Of a DNA stretch of 59,357 bases, positions 31,712 through 38,636 are shown in pieces. How positions within the stretch are numbered: the first letter of the stretch is position 1; every line of letters begins with the position of its first letter. Source of the DNA: Bacteroidales bacterium (GTDB lineage: Bacteria; Bacteroidota; Bacteroidia; Bacteroidales; F082). Under the pieces are notes generated by a model. The model was not told where the DNA came from. It did no database searches and was given only the letters and a program-made list of their open reading frames with translations. The translations under genes and the position numbers were made by a program. The stretch spans positions 1-59,357 of the forward strand of contig JAILDR010000060.1 in assembly GCA_024689285.1 (NCBI GenBank), in the 5' to 3' direction.

Positions 31712-33979
31712 TCATGCCCTTGTTTTTCTGAATCTCACGGTTTGAAGTTTCCCGGAAACAGTTTTGTTAGTCTCGATGGCTTTGATATTGCCTCCGATAA
31801 GCCAGAGGGAAATGACCTTCTTGAGCGGTGTGCTGGTGCAAGTGATGCGCAATGCACGTTCTACATCGTCTCTCGTAAACTCTTCACCAAGCAGGTTATA
31901 GACATCCATCCAGCGGTTGGTGTTGCTAACGCTTTCGTCAATCTGGAAACGCAACAAATGCTGGTTGAGCATCTGGGTAGCCACCCAGCATGCAAACTCG
32001 CCAGTTCTCTTGCGATTGGCACTGGTGTCCTTCTCCCCATAGAGGAACCAAACCAGCATACCGGCACGAAAACCTACTACGGCGGCACGGCGGCAGAAGG
32101 TGTCGCGAGTGCGGTCGTTGGTGCGCACAGCCTCTTCGCGCTGTGCCTTAATCCAACTGTCCATCACACGGTTCAGGAACCCCATGTCCATCACGTGGTC
32201 GTCCTGCACCTTGCCATCTGCAAAGCTTACGGCATCAAGGCGAGCCATCTGTCTGTCGACCTCTTCACACTCCTTCGCGGTCATTTTACCCCTCACCGGC
32301 ATCGGCTTGCCGAACTGGTCGGGGACGGTGACAAAGAGAACACGACCCACAAGACCGTTCTCGACATCAGGATAGAGCTTCCTCATCGACTTGGGTGTGC
32401 CGCAAAAGAGTGTGTTGAAGTAGATGTTGACCATACCGCTGAACGAGTTGTCGCTGGCGTAGTCCTGTCCGTAGACATCGTTGTCGAACGCCACACGGAG
32501 CAGGCTGCTGTAGTTGGCAAACTCGCGCTTGATGGCTTGGGTCACCTCGTCGACCTCGGGAGCCACACACACAAGATGCAGCCCCTGCGAGTTGTCCATG
32601 CGCATCAACAGCTTGGTGACGCTGATGGTGGCCGGAACCATTCGCACGATGCCTTTTGGACGCGGTCCAAGTTTGTCCATCTTGTCCTTCTGCTTTGCCT
32701 CCTGTACTTTCTCGAGGTAGGCCGCCTCCATCTTGCGGTTTCCCTCGTCGCGTCTCACGATGGGTTCCAGCAGTTGCTTGGACAGTTCGATGATCAGGCT
32801 CTTGCCGTTGGCTTGCGGTGTTTCAAAGCTCACCTGGAACGAGGGACTGTGCATCCGACCGTCGATGTACTCAGCCCTCAACTTCGAGCCCAAGGTGCCC
32901 AACGTTGGCAGCTGGCACAGGATGGCGGCTTTCTTGAAGTCGTCGGGGAAGGTTCTAACCGTCTCCTTGATGAGCGGTGGCAATGGTGGAAGCGCATCGT
33001 CAGTTGACAGTTGAGGGTTGACAGTGGATAATTGCTGTTCGTCGTCGTTCTGGTTCTGCATCTTTTGCAGCACCTGTTCGAGGCTTTGGGACAATCCCTT
33101 CGAGCGTGGAGCGATGCAAGCCGAATGAATAAGGCTCCTCATCTCGTTCTCCGTCAGGCCGTAGTCAGGCATCACCTCCAGCAAGGTCTGTTCGTTGAAG
33201 TCGGTGATGTTGCGTAGGTCAAAAGCCAGTGCATGAAGCCGCGTGTTGCGCTCTCCGGCAACAGGTTCGCCTCCCGTCAGCAGAAGCCACTCATGGGCAA
33301 TATCCCTCAAAGACAGGCCTTTGAAAGTTGAGAGTTGACCATTGACAGTTGATAGTTGGCTGTCGCTACCGTCATTGTCGTTGCGGATTTGATCCACAGT
33401 TTGCTTCGATTTCGGCACGGACGTTTCACAATGCACCTCATAGAGACATTCTGGCTCATCCGTGAACAGGGCCTTGCTGTCCAAGTAATAGATGTACTCG
33501 TCGGGGACGAGATAGCTCGGTCGCGCCCAGTCCTTGCAGGCAGGGTCGTGTTTCACCCCAATCTGCGAGGCCAGCCATTGCTGGCACTCGTCGATGGTAG
33601 TGAACTCGGGGGGACACTTGCACACCAAGCGCAACCCGTGGGTGGAAGGGGTTTGGTGCGCCAGCAGGATGCCCAGTTCCTCGCGGCGCGGCATGATGCT
33701 GCACCATAGCTGGTAGGGGTTGTCCACCCCGTCCACGTCCAACATGAAGAGGCCGCTGGGTTGCGCCATCTCGTTCTTGCGCGCCCCGTCGAAGTGGGCT
33801 TGCCAAGTGACGATAGGCAGCTGCTTCTTCATCTCCTGCTGCTTCTCGTGGTCGGGTTCTTCGGCTATTTTTGCACAGAGCGTCTTGATGCGAGCTTCGC
33901 TCGTGATTCTGCTGAACAGCTCAGCTGTCATCAGTTGTCCGCGCTGAGCACGGACATTAGGGAACAAGGTTATTAACAT
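31712..33979 (-). CDS. VirE/BT4734-like and DUF3987-type primase-helicase-like protein
   Basis: 755 residues. The N-terminal part has the BT4734/VirE pattern GLFMLDVDGVDNPYQLW, then ILLAHQTPSTHGLRLVCK and WARPSYLVPDEYIYYLD, which resembles archaeo-eukaryotic primases. The second half is a P-loop ATPase-like DUF3987 region with FETPQANGKSLIIELS (Walker A-like) and PEVDEVTQA. Such genes recur in Bacteroidales beside HU-like and peptidoglycan hydrolase genes; the function is unknown. Two stretches (about 207-218 and 316-327) read QLSTVNGQLST and QLSTVNPQLST and come from inserted tandem DNA repeats. Its start overlaps the upstream DnaA-C-like gene by 23 bp. Confidence 0.85.
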   Translation of the reverse strand: MLITLFPNVRAQRGQLMTAELFSRITSEARIKTLCAKIAEEPDHEKQQEMKKQLPIVTWQAHFDGARKNEMAQPSGLFMLDVDGVDNPYQLWCSIMPRREELGILLAHQTPSTHGLRLVCKCPPEFTTIDECQQWLASQIGVKHDPACKDWARPSYLVPDEYIYYLDSKALFTDEPECLYEVHCETSVPKSKQTVDQIRNDNDGSDSQLSTVNGQLSTFKGLSLRDIAHEWLLLTGGEPVAGERNTRLHALAFDLRNITDFNEQTLLEVMPDYGLTENEMRSLIHSACIAPRSKGLSQSLEQVLQKMQNQNDDEQQLSTVNPQLSTDDALPPLPPLIKETVRTFPDDFKKAAILCQLPTLGTLGSKLRAEYIDGRMHSPSFQVSFETPQANGKSLIIELSKQLLEPIVRRDEGNRKMEAAYLEKVQEAKQKDKMDKLGPRPKGIVRMVPATISVTKLLMRMDNSQGLHLVCVAPEVDEVTQAIKREFANYSSLLRVAFDNDVYGQDYASDNSFSGMVNIYFNTLFCGTPKSMRKLYPDVENGLVGRVLFVTVPDQFGKPMPVRGKMTAKECEEVDRQMARLDAVSFADGKVQDDHVMDMGFLNRVMDSWIKAQREEAVRTNDRTRDTFCRRAAVVGFRAGMLVWFLYGEKDTSANRKRTGEFACWVATQMLNQHLLRFQIDESVSNTNRWMDVYNLLGEEFTRDDVERALRITCTSTPLKKVISLWLIGGNIKAIETNKTVSGKLQTVRFRKTRA
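33001..33032. repeat. In-frame GTTGACAGTTGA-type repeat inside the VirE-like gene, copy 1
   Basis: CAGTTGACAGTTGAGGGTTG is the core. The same short units recur at 33325-33359. They translate in frame to QLSTVNPQLST and lie in predicted linkers. Confidence 0.75.
33325..33359. repeat. In-frame GTTGACAGTTGA-type repeat inside the VirE-like gene, copy 2
   Basis: AGTTGAGAGTTGACCATTG with further GTTGA units. It encodes QLSTVNGQLST. Confidence 0.75.
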
Positions 33980-34316
33980 GATTCTGTTGTTTTTGTGTTG
34001 TATTCATTAAGTCTTTCTTTATACCGCTTAGCAAAGTCTGCCATCTGTGGGAATAGCATGCATCGCCAAATCCACTCAGCATATACCCGTGGCGAGTGAG
34101 CAGCTTGCTGACCGCTGCTTGGCTGATGTCGAGCATCAGGGCAACGTCTTGTTGCCTCACGTGCGGGCGGTTCATTAATATAGCCACTATCATGCAGCGG
34201 GCATCAACGAGTTCCGCGTTGCGGCGATGGCCTAGTATGTCTTCAACGGTAACCCCCAACATGTTGGCCAGGTCAGCGAGGTAAGTGTTTTCGTTTTTGT
34301 CAATCATTCCTTTCAT
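33957..34316 (-). CDS. Small HTH protein resembling the C-terminal domain of DnaA
   Basis: 119 residues from the ATG at 34316. VTVEDILGHRRNAELVDAR, then MIVAILMNRPHVRQQDVALML and DISQAAVSKLL, follow the helix order of DnaA domain IV (the box-binding helix-turn-helix), without any ATPase part. It may bind DnaA-like boxes or the repeats at 34412-34435 just upstream. The frame extends to 34340, but the -7 box at 34338-34345 excludes that. It overlaps the VirE-like gene, so both are in one operon. Confidence 0.72.
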   Translation of the reverse strand: MKGMIDKNENTYLADLANMLGVTVEDILGHRRNAELVDARCMIVAILMNRPHVRQQDVALMLDISQAAVSKLLTRHGYMLSGFGDACYSHRWQTLLSGIKKDLMNTTQKQQNHVNNLVP

Positions 34317-34337
34317 ATCAGTCAGAATTAAACGCTG

Positions 34338-34345
34338 CAAAAATA
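34338..34345 (-). promoter_or_regulatory. -7 box for the DnaA-C-like / VirE-like operon
   Basis: Reads TATTTTTG on the minus strand, 21 bp before the ATG at 34316. Confidence 0.65.
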
Positions 34346-34411
34346 GGCATAATTCGAATACAAAATACTGCTTATATAATTGATTTTCAGTGTTTTATAG
34401 GGTAATATCCA

Positions 34412-34435
34412 ATTATCCCAGCCTATTATCCCAGC
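34412..34435. repeat. Tandem ATTATCCCAGC repeat upstream of the DnaA-C-like gene
   Basis: Two exact 11-bp copies (34412-34422 and 34425-34435) at 13-bp spacing. A related AATATCC lies just before them, and TTATCCCAA at about 34557-34565. It is iteron-like and shares TTATCC with the DnaA box. Confidence 0.6.
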
Positions 34436-34483
34436 TATTGTAAAACGTAAAGGCTTTCAGATAAGGCAAACAACTGAATGACA

Positions 34484-34516
34484 ATAAAAAAGCCGCAGGA
34501 GTCACCCCCGCGGCTG
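34484..34516 (-). terminator. Terminator of the 361-residue gene
   Basis: On the minus strand, GCCGCGGG and CTGCGGC pair around a short loop, followed by TTTTTTATT. It lies 43 bp after the stop of the gene at 34559-35644. Confidence 0.85.
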
Positions 34517-34558
34517 TGTTGAAAAAAAAGATAGTTATATATCCCAAAAAAACTCTTC

Positions 34559-35644
34559 TTATCCCAAAGATTTCATGTGTTTTTCGAATTTTTTACACCT
34601 GGAAGGTGTCTTATTGGCATAATTGACCCTATCCATATCACCATCTTCCACATCAAACACCTGCCTGATCAACCCCCACTCTTCAGGGGTAATGCGACGG
34701 CTTGTCTTTCCTTCATCGGGCGGGAAGATATACTTTCTGGCAATATAACGAACCTGGTTGAGACTATGGAGCTTGATTTTAGTTCCTTCAGATGACGTCA
34801 AGCGGTTGACGAAAATCTTTTCAACCATCTCTCCCGCCAGCCAGCTGACATCATCGGCTGTGAGTGCCTTATACAGCATGGAGGCTTTCTTGCTGTCCAT
34901 CATGATATGGTCTTTGACCGCCAAGCCCTTGCTCTCAGCGTTCCCTACAGAATCTGCATCAGGGAATGCAGCTAATGAGGCAATGGGGCCAACAGAGTCA
35001 TTTCCGACCGACTTCAGCAACCAGCGCGTCCTACTCACCTCGGCTTCAAGTGTTCGACAAAGCCTTGAGAACAAGAGTGTGCTCCGATAATGGCCTTGAC
35101 TTGTTTTTTCAGTCCAATACCAGTTCTTTAATTGTTTCGTTCTTCTAAGAAGAAAATCAACGAAACGTTCAAGATTGATACAGGTTTGATAATCAAAATC
35201 AATATCGCCAAGTATCTTTGACACTTCGCCAGCGACATCTTCGTCATCCTCATATTCAGCCAAATAGCCACCGTTTTCTATGGTCATTGTATTCAGAACC
35301 CAATCCAAACTATGGTATTTGGCCTCAACGCCTTGAAGTCCTCGCGTTTCCTTTGAGATGATCAGCCTGTCTCGTATATCTTCGGCGTACCGTCTTAAAT
35401 CGGCAGGAAGATCCTCTGGCGACAACCTCTTGGGTAAGTTGGAGTTGGAATAAGGTTGAAAATCACTTTCATCCTGTTCCACACCCTTCCTTCTTCTCTC
35501 AATGTTTTCAATACTGTTTCTCGCCTTAACAAGACTGTTTGTCTCATTTTCTAAGTTAAAGAGAGATTCACGTACGAGTTTCTTTACCCTCTCTTGTCTA
35601 GTGGAATCAGCCTCCAAGGCTGCTGTGATACAAATAATAATCAT
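34559..35644 (-). CDS. Conserved-looking protein of unknown function
   Basis: 361 residues. After a short hydrophobic start (MIIICITAALEA) the protein is soluble, charged and mostly helical. It has a coiled-coil-like part at about 15-55 and a basic C-terminus (NKTPSRCKKFEKHMKSLG). I see no known motif. It has its own -7 box (35718-35725) and terminator, so it is a single-gene unit. Its position between two Bacteroidales-type cassettes suggests accessory cargo. Confidence 0.65.
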   Translation of the reverse strand: MIIICITAALEADSTRQERVKKLVRESLFNLENETNSLVKARNSIENIERRRKGVEQDESDFQPYSNSNLPKRLSPEDLPADLRRYAEDIRDRLIISKETRGLQGVEAKYHSLDWVLNTMTIENGGYLAEYEDDEDVAGEVSKILGDIDFDYQTCINLERFVDFLLRRTKQLKNWYWTEKTSQGHYRSTLLFSRLCRTLEAEVSRTRWLLKSVGNDSVGPIASLAAFPDADSVGNAESKGLAVKDHIMMDSKKASMLYKALTADDVSWLAGEMVEKIFVNRLTSSEGTKIKLHSLNQVRYIARKYIFPPDEGKTSRRITPEEWGLIRQVFDVEDGDMDRVNYANKTPSRCKKFEKHMKSLG

Positions 35645-35717
35645 ATATAAATGATTTTTATGTTTGTTATTATGGCTCTTCCTTCTTCTTCAAAGAAAAG
35701 ACGGATAAAACCGATGG

Positions 35718-35725
35718 CAAAAGTA
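35718..35725 (-). promoter_or_regulatory. -7 box for the 361-residue gene
   Basis: Reads TACTTTTG on the minus strand, 73 bp before the ATG at 35644. Confidence 0.6.
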
Positions 35726-35815
35726 CTGCTATTTATCCAGTTACATTCTGTTTTTTGCCGAAAATAGTTTTCAACAAAATTATCAACAGCTTAAAAATCG
35801 TTTTAACAATCATTT

Positions 35816-35998
35816 ATGAAAAAAAAATCGAAAAAATACGAAATGCCGCCTGAGCCCGAAAAGAAAGAATTGTTGGGAAAAAGAAGAAATAAAACTGTAT
35901 TTTTACCCCGAATTTCTGAAGATGCCAACAGTTTCATCTGCAACGAACTTGGCCGACCTCACAGGCACTTCACTTGCCGCAACGCAACGGTGGGGTGA
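35816..35998 (+). CDS. Short hypothetical ORF, lysine-rich
   Basis: 60 residues starting MKKKSKKYEMPPEPEKK and ending without a recognisable domain. It overlaps the next short ORF in another frame. The two could be halves of one gene broken by a frameshift near 35940, or chance. No -7 box seen. Confidence 0.3.
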   Translation: MKKKSKKYEMPPEPEKKELLGKRRNKTVFLPRISEDANSFICNELGRPHRHFTCRNATVG

Positions 35999-36176
35999 GA
36001 ATGGTGTGTATCCATACCATAAAGACGAAAGGGGCAAGGAAGGGGTCTACATGGAGGAACTGACCGATATGGAGCCTGTCCATTCACAGGCAACATCCAT
36101 TGTTTTTTCTGAGTCGGTGAACGGTGAACATGGTGAACCGCATTGTTTCCCCGTTGCAGAGGAATCAGTAGTTTGA
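35922..36176 (+). CDS. Short hypothetical ORF, possible frameshifted partner
   Basis: 84 residues with TNLADLTGTSLAATQRWGE near the start and an end made largely of GGTGAAC repeat (NGEHGEP). The C-terminal repeat coding makes a real gene doubtful. If the ORF at 35816 is shifted into this frame, one protein of about 110 residues results. Confidence 0.28.
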   Translation: MPTVSSATNLADLTGTSLAATQRWGENGVYPYHKDERGKEGVYMEELTDMEPVHSQATSIVFSESVNGEHGEPHCFPVAEESVV

Positions 36177-36264
36177 AAAAAAAGAAATTCGTACTGATTC
36201 TTCTATTAATTAATAGCCTGTCCCCCCACCAAAACATAGGAGTTCACCGTTCACCATGTTCACC
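36123..36264. repeat. 16-bp perfect inverted repeat built from GGTGAAC units
   Basis: GGTGAACATGGTGAAC (36123-36138) and GTTCACCATGTTCACC (36249-36264) enclose 110 bp. Each arm is extended by another GGTGAAC/GTTCACC copy. Confidence 0.75.
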
Positions 36265-36355
36265 ACCTCGAACTCCGCTTTTCAGAATCAAAACGCATCA
36301 ATCTTTATAAGTTAGTTATATAACTATCTTATATACACAGTGTTATGTTTTTTTG

Positions 36356-36363
36356 TATCTTTG
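36356..36363 (+). promoter_or_regulatory. -7 box upstream of the HU-like/M15/smalltalk genes
   Basis: TATCTTTG, 218 bp before the ATG at 36582. It predicts a leader of about 210 nt with the stems described at 36391-36454. Confidence 0.6.
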
Positions 36364-36390
36364 CAATGTCAATTCAAAGGAACGGGGAAC

Positions 36391-36454
36391 GCCTCCCAAA
36401 CGAGGAAAAAAAATCTCTCCCACGAGAGAAAAATATTTCTCCCACGAGGGAGGC
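36391..36454 (+). repeat. Stem-loop region in the leader of the HU-like gene
   Basis: GCCTCCC (36391-36397) can pair with GGGAGGC (36448-36454). Inside, TCTC/GAGA form a small hairpin around TCCCAC, and the unit TCTCCCACGAG occurs twice. 36455-36581 holds no gene. Confidence 0.6.
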
Positions 36455-36581
36455 GGGAAACACCCCTGAGAAGCGACTCGCAGAAAGCCGGGAAACAACC
36501 GTCTAACAAGTGCTCAAGGCAGTTGGGATTCGGCTGACGCGAAGGTATTAACTTAATTATTAACATTTAAAACCAAGACTT

Positions 36582-37361
36582 ATGGCACTTAAAGTGAAAG
36601 CAGTCGAGAGACTGCAAAACATCGGCAAGTATGCCGAAACCTACCGGTTCGTGATGCAGCCCGAGCTGTACATCGCACTCAATCCCGACAAGGTCATCAG
36701 TGAAGCCGCACTGCGCAGTGGCATCAGCCGCGGTGTGATGCAGGCCTGCTGGGATGCCGCCGGCGAAGTCATCAAGACCTGGGCCACCGAAGGCCACAGC
36801 GTTGCCCTGCCCGGATTGGGCACCATGCGCTTCGGCCTGCGTGCCAAGAGCGTGGCCGATGTCAACGACGTGAAAGCCAACCTGATCTCGGCCCGCCGCA
36901 TCGTCTTCACCCCAACGGTGGAGCTGAAACAAGAACTGGCCAAAACCGCGGTGCAGATTACCTGCTATGACCGCAATGGCAAGGAATTGAAACGTGTGCT
37001 CAGCTCTGACCCTGGTACCGTGGAAGACCCCGAAGGCGACAATCCGAACGGCGGCAACTCTGGCAACAGCGGCGGCAACTCGGGCAGCGGCAGCGAAACG
37101 CCCAACGTGACCGCCCCCGTCATCAGCGGCACCTCGCCCTTCGCCGACACCACCCAGGTGACCCTCACCGAGCCTGAAGGCGCACGCGCCTACTACACCA
37201 CCGACGGCACCACGCCCACGGCTGAAAGCACGCTCTACACCGCGCCCTTCACCCTCAGCGCCACCACCACCGTGAAGGCCGTCGCCATCAAGGACGGCGT
37301 CGCCAGCCAAGTGGCCTCCAAGACCTTCACCAAGAGCAGCGGAGGTTCGGACACTGAGTAA
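36582..37361 (+). CDS. HU-like DNA-binding protein with a chitobiase-type C-terminal domain
   Basis: 259 residues. Residues 1-125 form an HU-like domain of the long Bacteroidales type (NPDKVISEAALRSGISRG, GHSVALPGLGTMRFGLRAK). A Gly/Asn/Ser linker (about 150-170) follows. Residues 175-255 are a chitobiase/beta-hexosaminidase C-terminal Ig-like repeat (AYYTTDGTTPTAES, TLYTAPFTLSATTTVKAVAI). It lies with M15 peptidase and smalltalk genes, as I know from many Bacteroidales genomes; the function of the set is not known. No signal peptide is visible, although the C-terminal domain is of a type usually found outside the cell. Confidence 0.88.
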   Translation: MALKVKAVERLQNIGKYAETYRFVMQPELYIALNPDKVISEAALRSGISRGVMQACWDAAGEVIKTWATEGHSVALPGLGTMRFGLRAKSVADVNDVKANLISARRIVFTPTVELKQELAKTAVQITCYDRNGKELKRVLSSDPGTVEDPEGDNPNGGNSGNSGGNSGSGSETPNVTAPVISGTSPFADTTQVTLTEPEGARAYYTTDGTTPTAESTLYTAPFTLSATTTVKAVAIKDGVASQVASKTFTKSSGGSDTE

Positions 37362-37365
37362 TTGC

Positions 37366-37395
37366 TAAATTTGAAATTTGAAATCAGAAATCAAA
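37366..37395. repeat. GAAATTTGAAATC short tandem repeat before the M15 gene
   Basis: Units of AAATTTG/AAATCAG directly before the ATG at 37396. The same unit is expanded at 38042-38108, so the repeats bracket the M15 gene and the following palindromes. Confidence 0.7.
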
Positions 37396-37794
37396 ATGAA
37401 GCACTTCACCATCAGCGAGCTTTTGAAGAGCAACACCGCCCTGAAACACAAGCTCTGGAACGGTGCCCCCAAGGAGGCGGAAGAGAACCTCAGGGCCTTG
37501 GTCAACGAGGTTCTCGACCCCCTCAGGGAGGCCTACGGCAAGCCCATCCGCGTCAACAGCGGCTACCGCTGTCCCAGGCTCAACAACCTGGTGGGAGGCA
37601 GCCCCAACAGCCAGCACATGCGCGGCGAGGCAGCCGACATTCAGCCCGTCGACGGCAACGAAGCCGACTTGGAAGTGTTGGCACAATTCCTCATCGCCTC
37701 CGGCAAGTTCGACCAGCTGATCCTCTACCCGACGTTCATCCACGTCAGCTACCGACGCCTCGGCTGGAACCGCAAGCAGATATTGCAAAAGTGA
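37396..37794 (+). CDS. Peptidase M15 (D-Ala-D-Ala carboxypeptidase / endolysin type)
   Basis: 132 residues from the ATG at 37396; an ATG six codons earlier lies in the tandem repeat. The zinc-peptidase signature is clear: VNSGYRCPRLN, NSQHMRGEAADI (SxHxxGxAxD) and the last zinc ligand in FIHVSY. It cleaves peptide bridges in peptidoglycan. It has no signal peptide, as in phage endolysins, and is followed by a small membrane peptide, so together they look like a lysis pair. It is 34 bp after the HU-like gene. Confidence 0.9.
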   Translation: MKHFTISELLKSNTALKHKLWNGAPKEAEENLRALVNEVLDPLREAYGKPIRVNSGYRCPRLNNLVGGSPNSQHMRGEAADIQPVDGNEADLEVLAQFLIASGKFDQLILYPTFIHVSYRRLGWNRKQILQK

Positions 37795-37863
37795 CGGTCT
37801 GGATCGCCACGCTTCGCTCGCGATGACGCAAAGCGGCAGTTGGACTCCCCCGCCCTTCGGGCA

Positions 37864-38014
37864 CCCCCTCTCAGAGGGGGAAACCTACCGGGGTCTGGCC
37901 TGCTGGACCTGAATCTGTCTGGCTTTGCCCAGCGTCGCCTCGCGCTTCCCCCTCTGAGAGGGGGACAAGGGGGAGTCCTTCTCCGGGCTTTGCCCCAGCG
38001 TCGCCTCGCGCTTC
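37864..38014. repeat. Palindromes and direct repeats between the M15 and smalltalk genes
   Basis: Two near-identical palindromes, CCCCCTCTCAGAGGGGG (37864-37880) and CCCCCTCTGAGAGGGGG (37948-37964), and a direct repeat of GCTTTGCCCAGCGTCGCC plus TCGCGCTTC (37922-37948 and, with one extra C, 37987-38014). There is no gene in 37795-38111; short frames across the repeats are not credible. Confidence 0.75.
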
Positions 38015-38041
38015 ATAAAATTCTGCGGGTTCTGCGTGCCA

Positions 38042-38108
38042 AAAATCTGAAATTTGAAATCTGAAATCCTAAATCTGAAATTTGAAATCTGAAATCTTAA
38101 ATCTTACC
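38042..38108. repeat. Tandem AAATCTGAAATTTG repeat
   Basis: About six to seven units of roughly 10 bp (AAATCTGAAATTTGAAATCT and variants) end 3 bp before the smalltalk ATG. Confidence 0.8.
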
Positions 38109-38111
38109 CTT

Positions 38112-38234
38112 ATGAACGACAAAAAGAAACACATCATCGAAATCGTGGTGAAAGTCATCGTGGCCGCCCTGACGGCTTTCGTCACCGCCATCACCACCAC
38201 GAGCTGCATGGGAAAAGGACCGCTGTTCTTCTAA
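38112..38234 (+). CDS. Smalltalk-type small membrane protein
   Basis: 40 residues: a basic start (MNDKKKHIIEIVVK), one membrane segment (VIVAALTAFVTAITTTSC) and a short tail. It matches the pattern of the Bacteroidales smalltalk family, short single-span peptides encoded with HU-like and amidase/peptidase genes. The TSC near the end of the hydrophobic stretch could also act as a lipobox. Its function is unknown; holin-like action with the M15 enzyme is one hypothesis. It is followed by a strong terminator. Confidence 0.75.
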   Translation: MNDKKKHIIEIVVKVIVAALTAFVTAITTTSCMGKGPLFF

Positions 38235-38257
38235 AGGACTGCGAGACACGAGACTGA

Positions 38258-38290
38258 GTCGGCGGCGTATAGCCGCCGACCCTTCTTTTT
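38258..38290 (+). terminator. Terminator after the smalltalk gene
   Basis: Perfect arms GTCGGCGGC (38258-38266) and GCCGCCGAC (38272-38280), then CCTTCTTTTTCT. 38291-38480 holds nothing I can call. Confidence 0.85.
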
Positions 38291-38480
38291 CTGAATTTTT
38301 CAAGAAATTGCAACTATGAACGCGTTGAGACTGTACACGGGATTCCCTTGTCGTATGATAAAAGTGGCCTGAGCGACTTGATGAACTTGGAACAAAAAAA
38401 TGCAATTTCGCAAAATGTGTACCGCAAAATGTGAACAATTATAAAACCTTTGACGCCTTTTCCCATATTACCAAAAAATG

Positions 38481-38488
38481 TATCTTTG
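38481..38488 (+). promoter_or_regulatory. -7 box for the small ORF and MATE gene
   Basis: TATCTTTG, 49 bp before the ATG at 38538. Confidence 0.7.
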
Positions 38489-38537
38489 CAGCGAAATTTA
38501 ACAGCGGTAAAATTTACAGCCATAAAAGAATGGAAAT

Positions 38538-38636
38538 ATGAAGAAGTTCTACGACAGGGCGTTAGAGATGGAAAGGCTGCACGAAATGCAGCGGCAAGCG
38601 TATGAGGATTACAGCAGATTTGTAATCAAGATATGA
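38538..38636 (+). CDS. 32-residue ORF translationally coupled to the MATE transporter
   Basis: ATG at 38538, TGA at 38634-38636. Reads MKKFYDRALEMERLHEM then QRQAYEDYSRFVIKI: amphipathic and charged. Its stop overlaps the MATE start as ATGA (38633-38636), and the only good promoter lies before it, so the ribosome must pass it to reach the transporter. It could be a regulatory leader peptide or a small partner protein. It is too short for routine gene calling. Confidence 0.55.
   Translation: MKKFYDRALEMERLHEMQRQAYEDYSRFVIKI

Noticed and set aside
31742..33007. 421-codon plus-strand frame opposite the VirE-like gene
   Set aside because: Antisense shadow. The minus-strand protein has family motifs and an operon partner.
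36391..36454. CRISPR-like repeats
   Set aside because: Only two short copies with irregular spacing, no spacers of equal length and no cas genes.
37840..38064. Short plus-strand ORF in the palindrome cluster
   Set aside because: It runs through dispersed repeats, encodes low-complexity sequence and has no promoter.
19567..38300. Integrative element inserted at tRNA-Glu
   Set aside because: No integrase, and I found no second copy of the tRNA 3' end in the window. The accessory region starts near the tRNA, but an attachment site cannot be shown.
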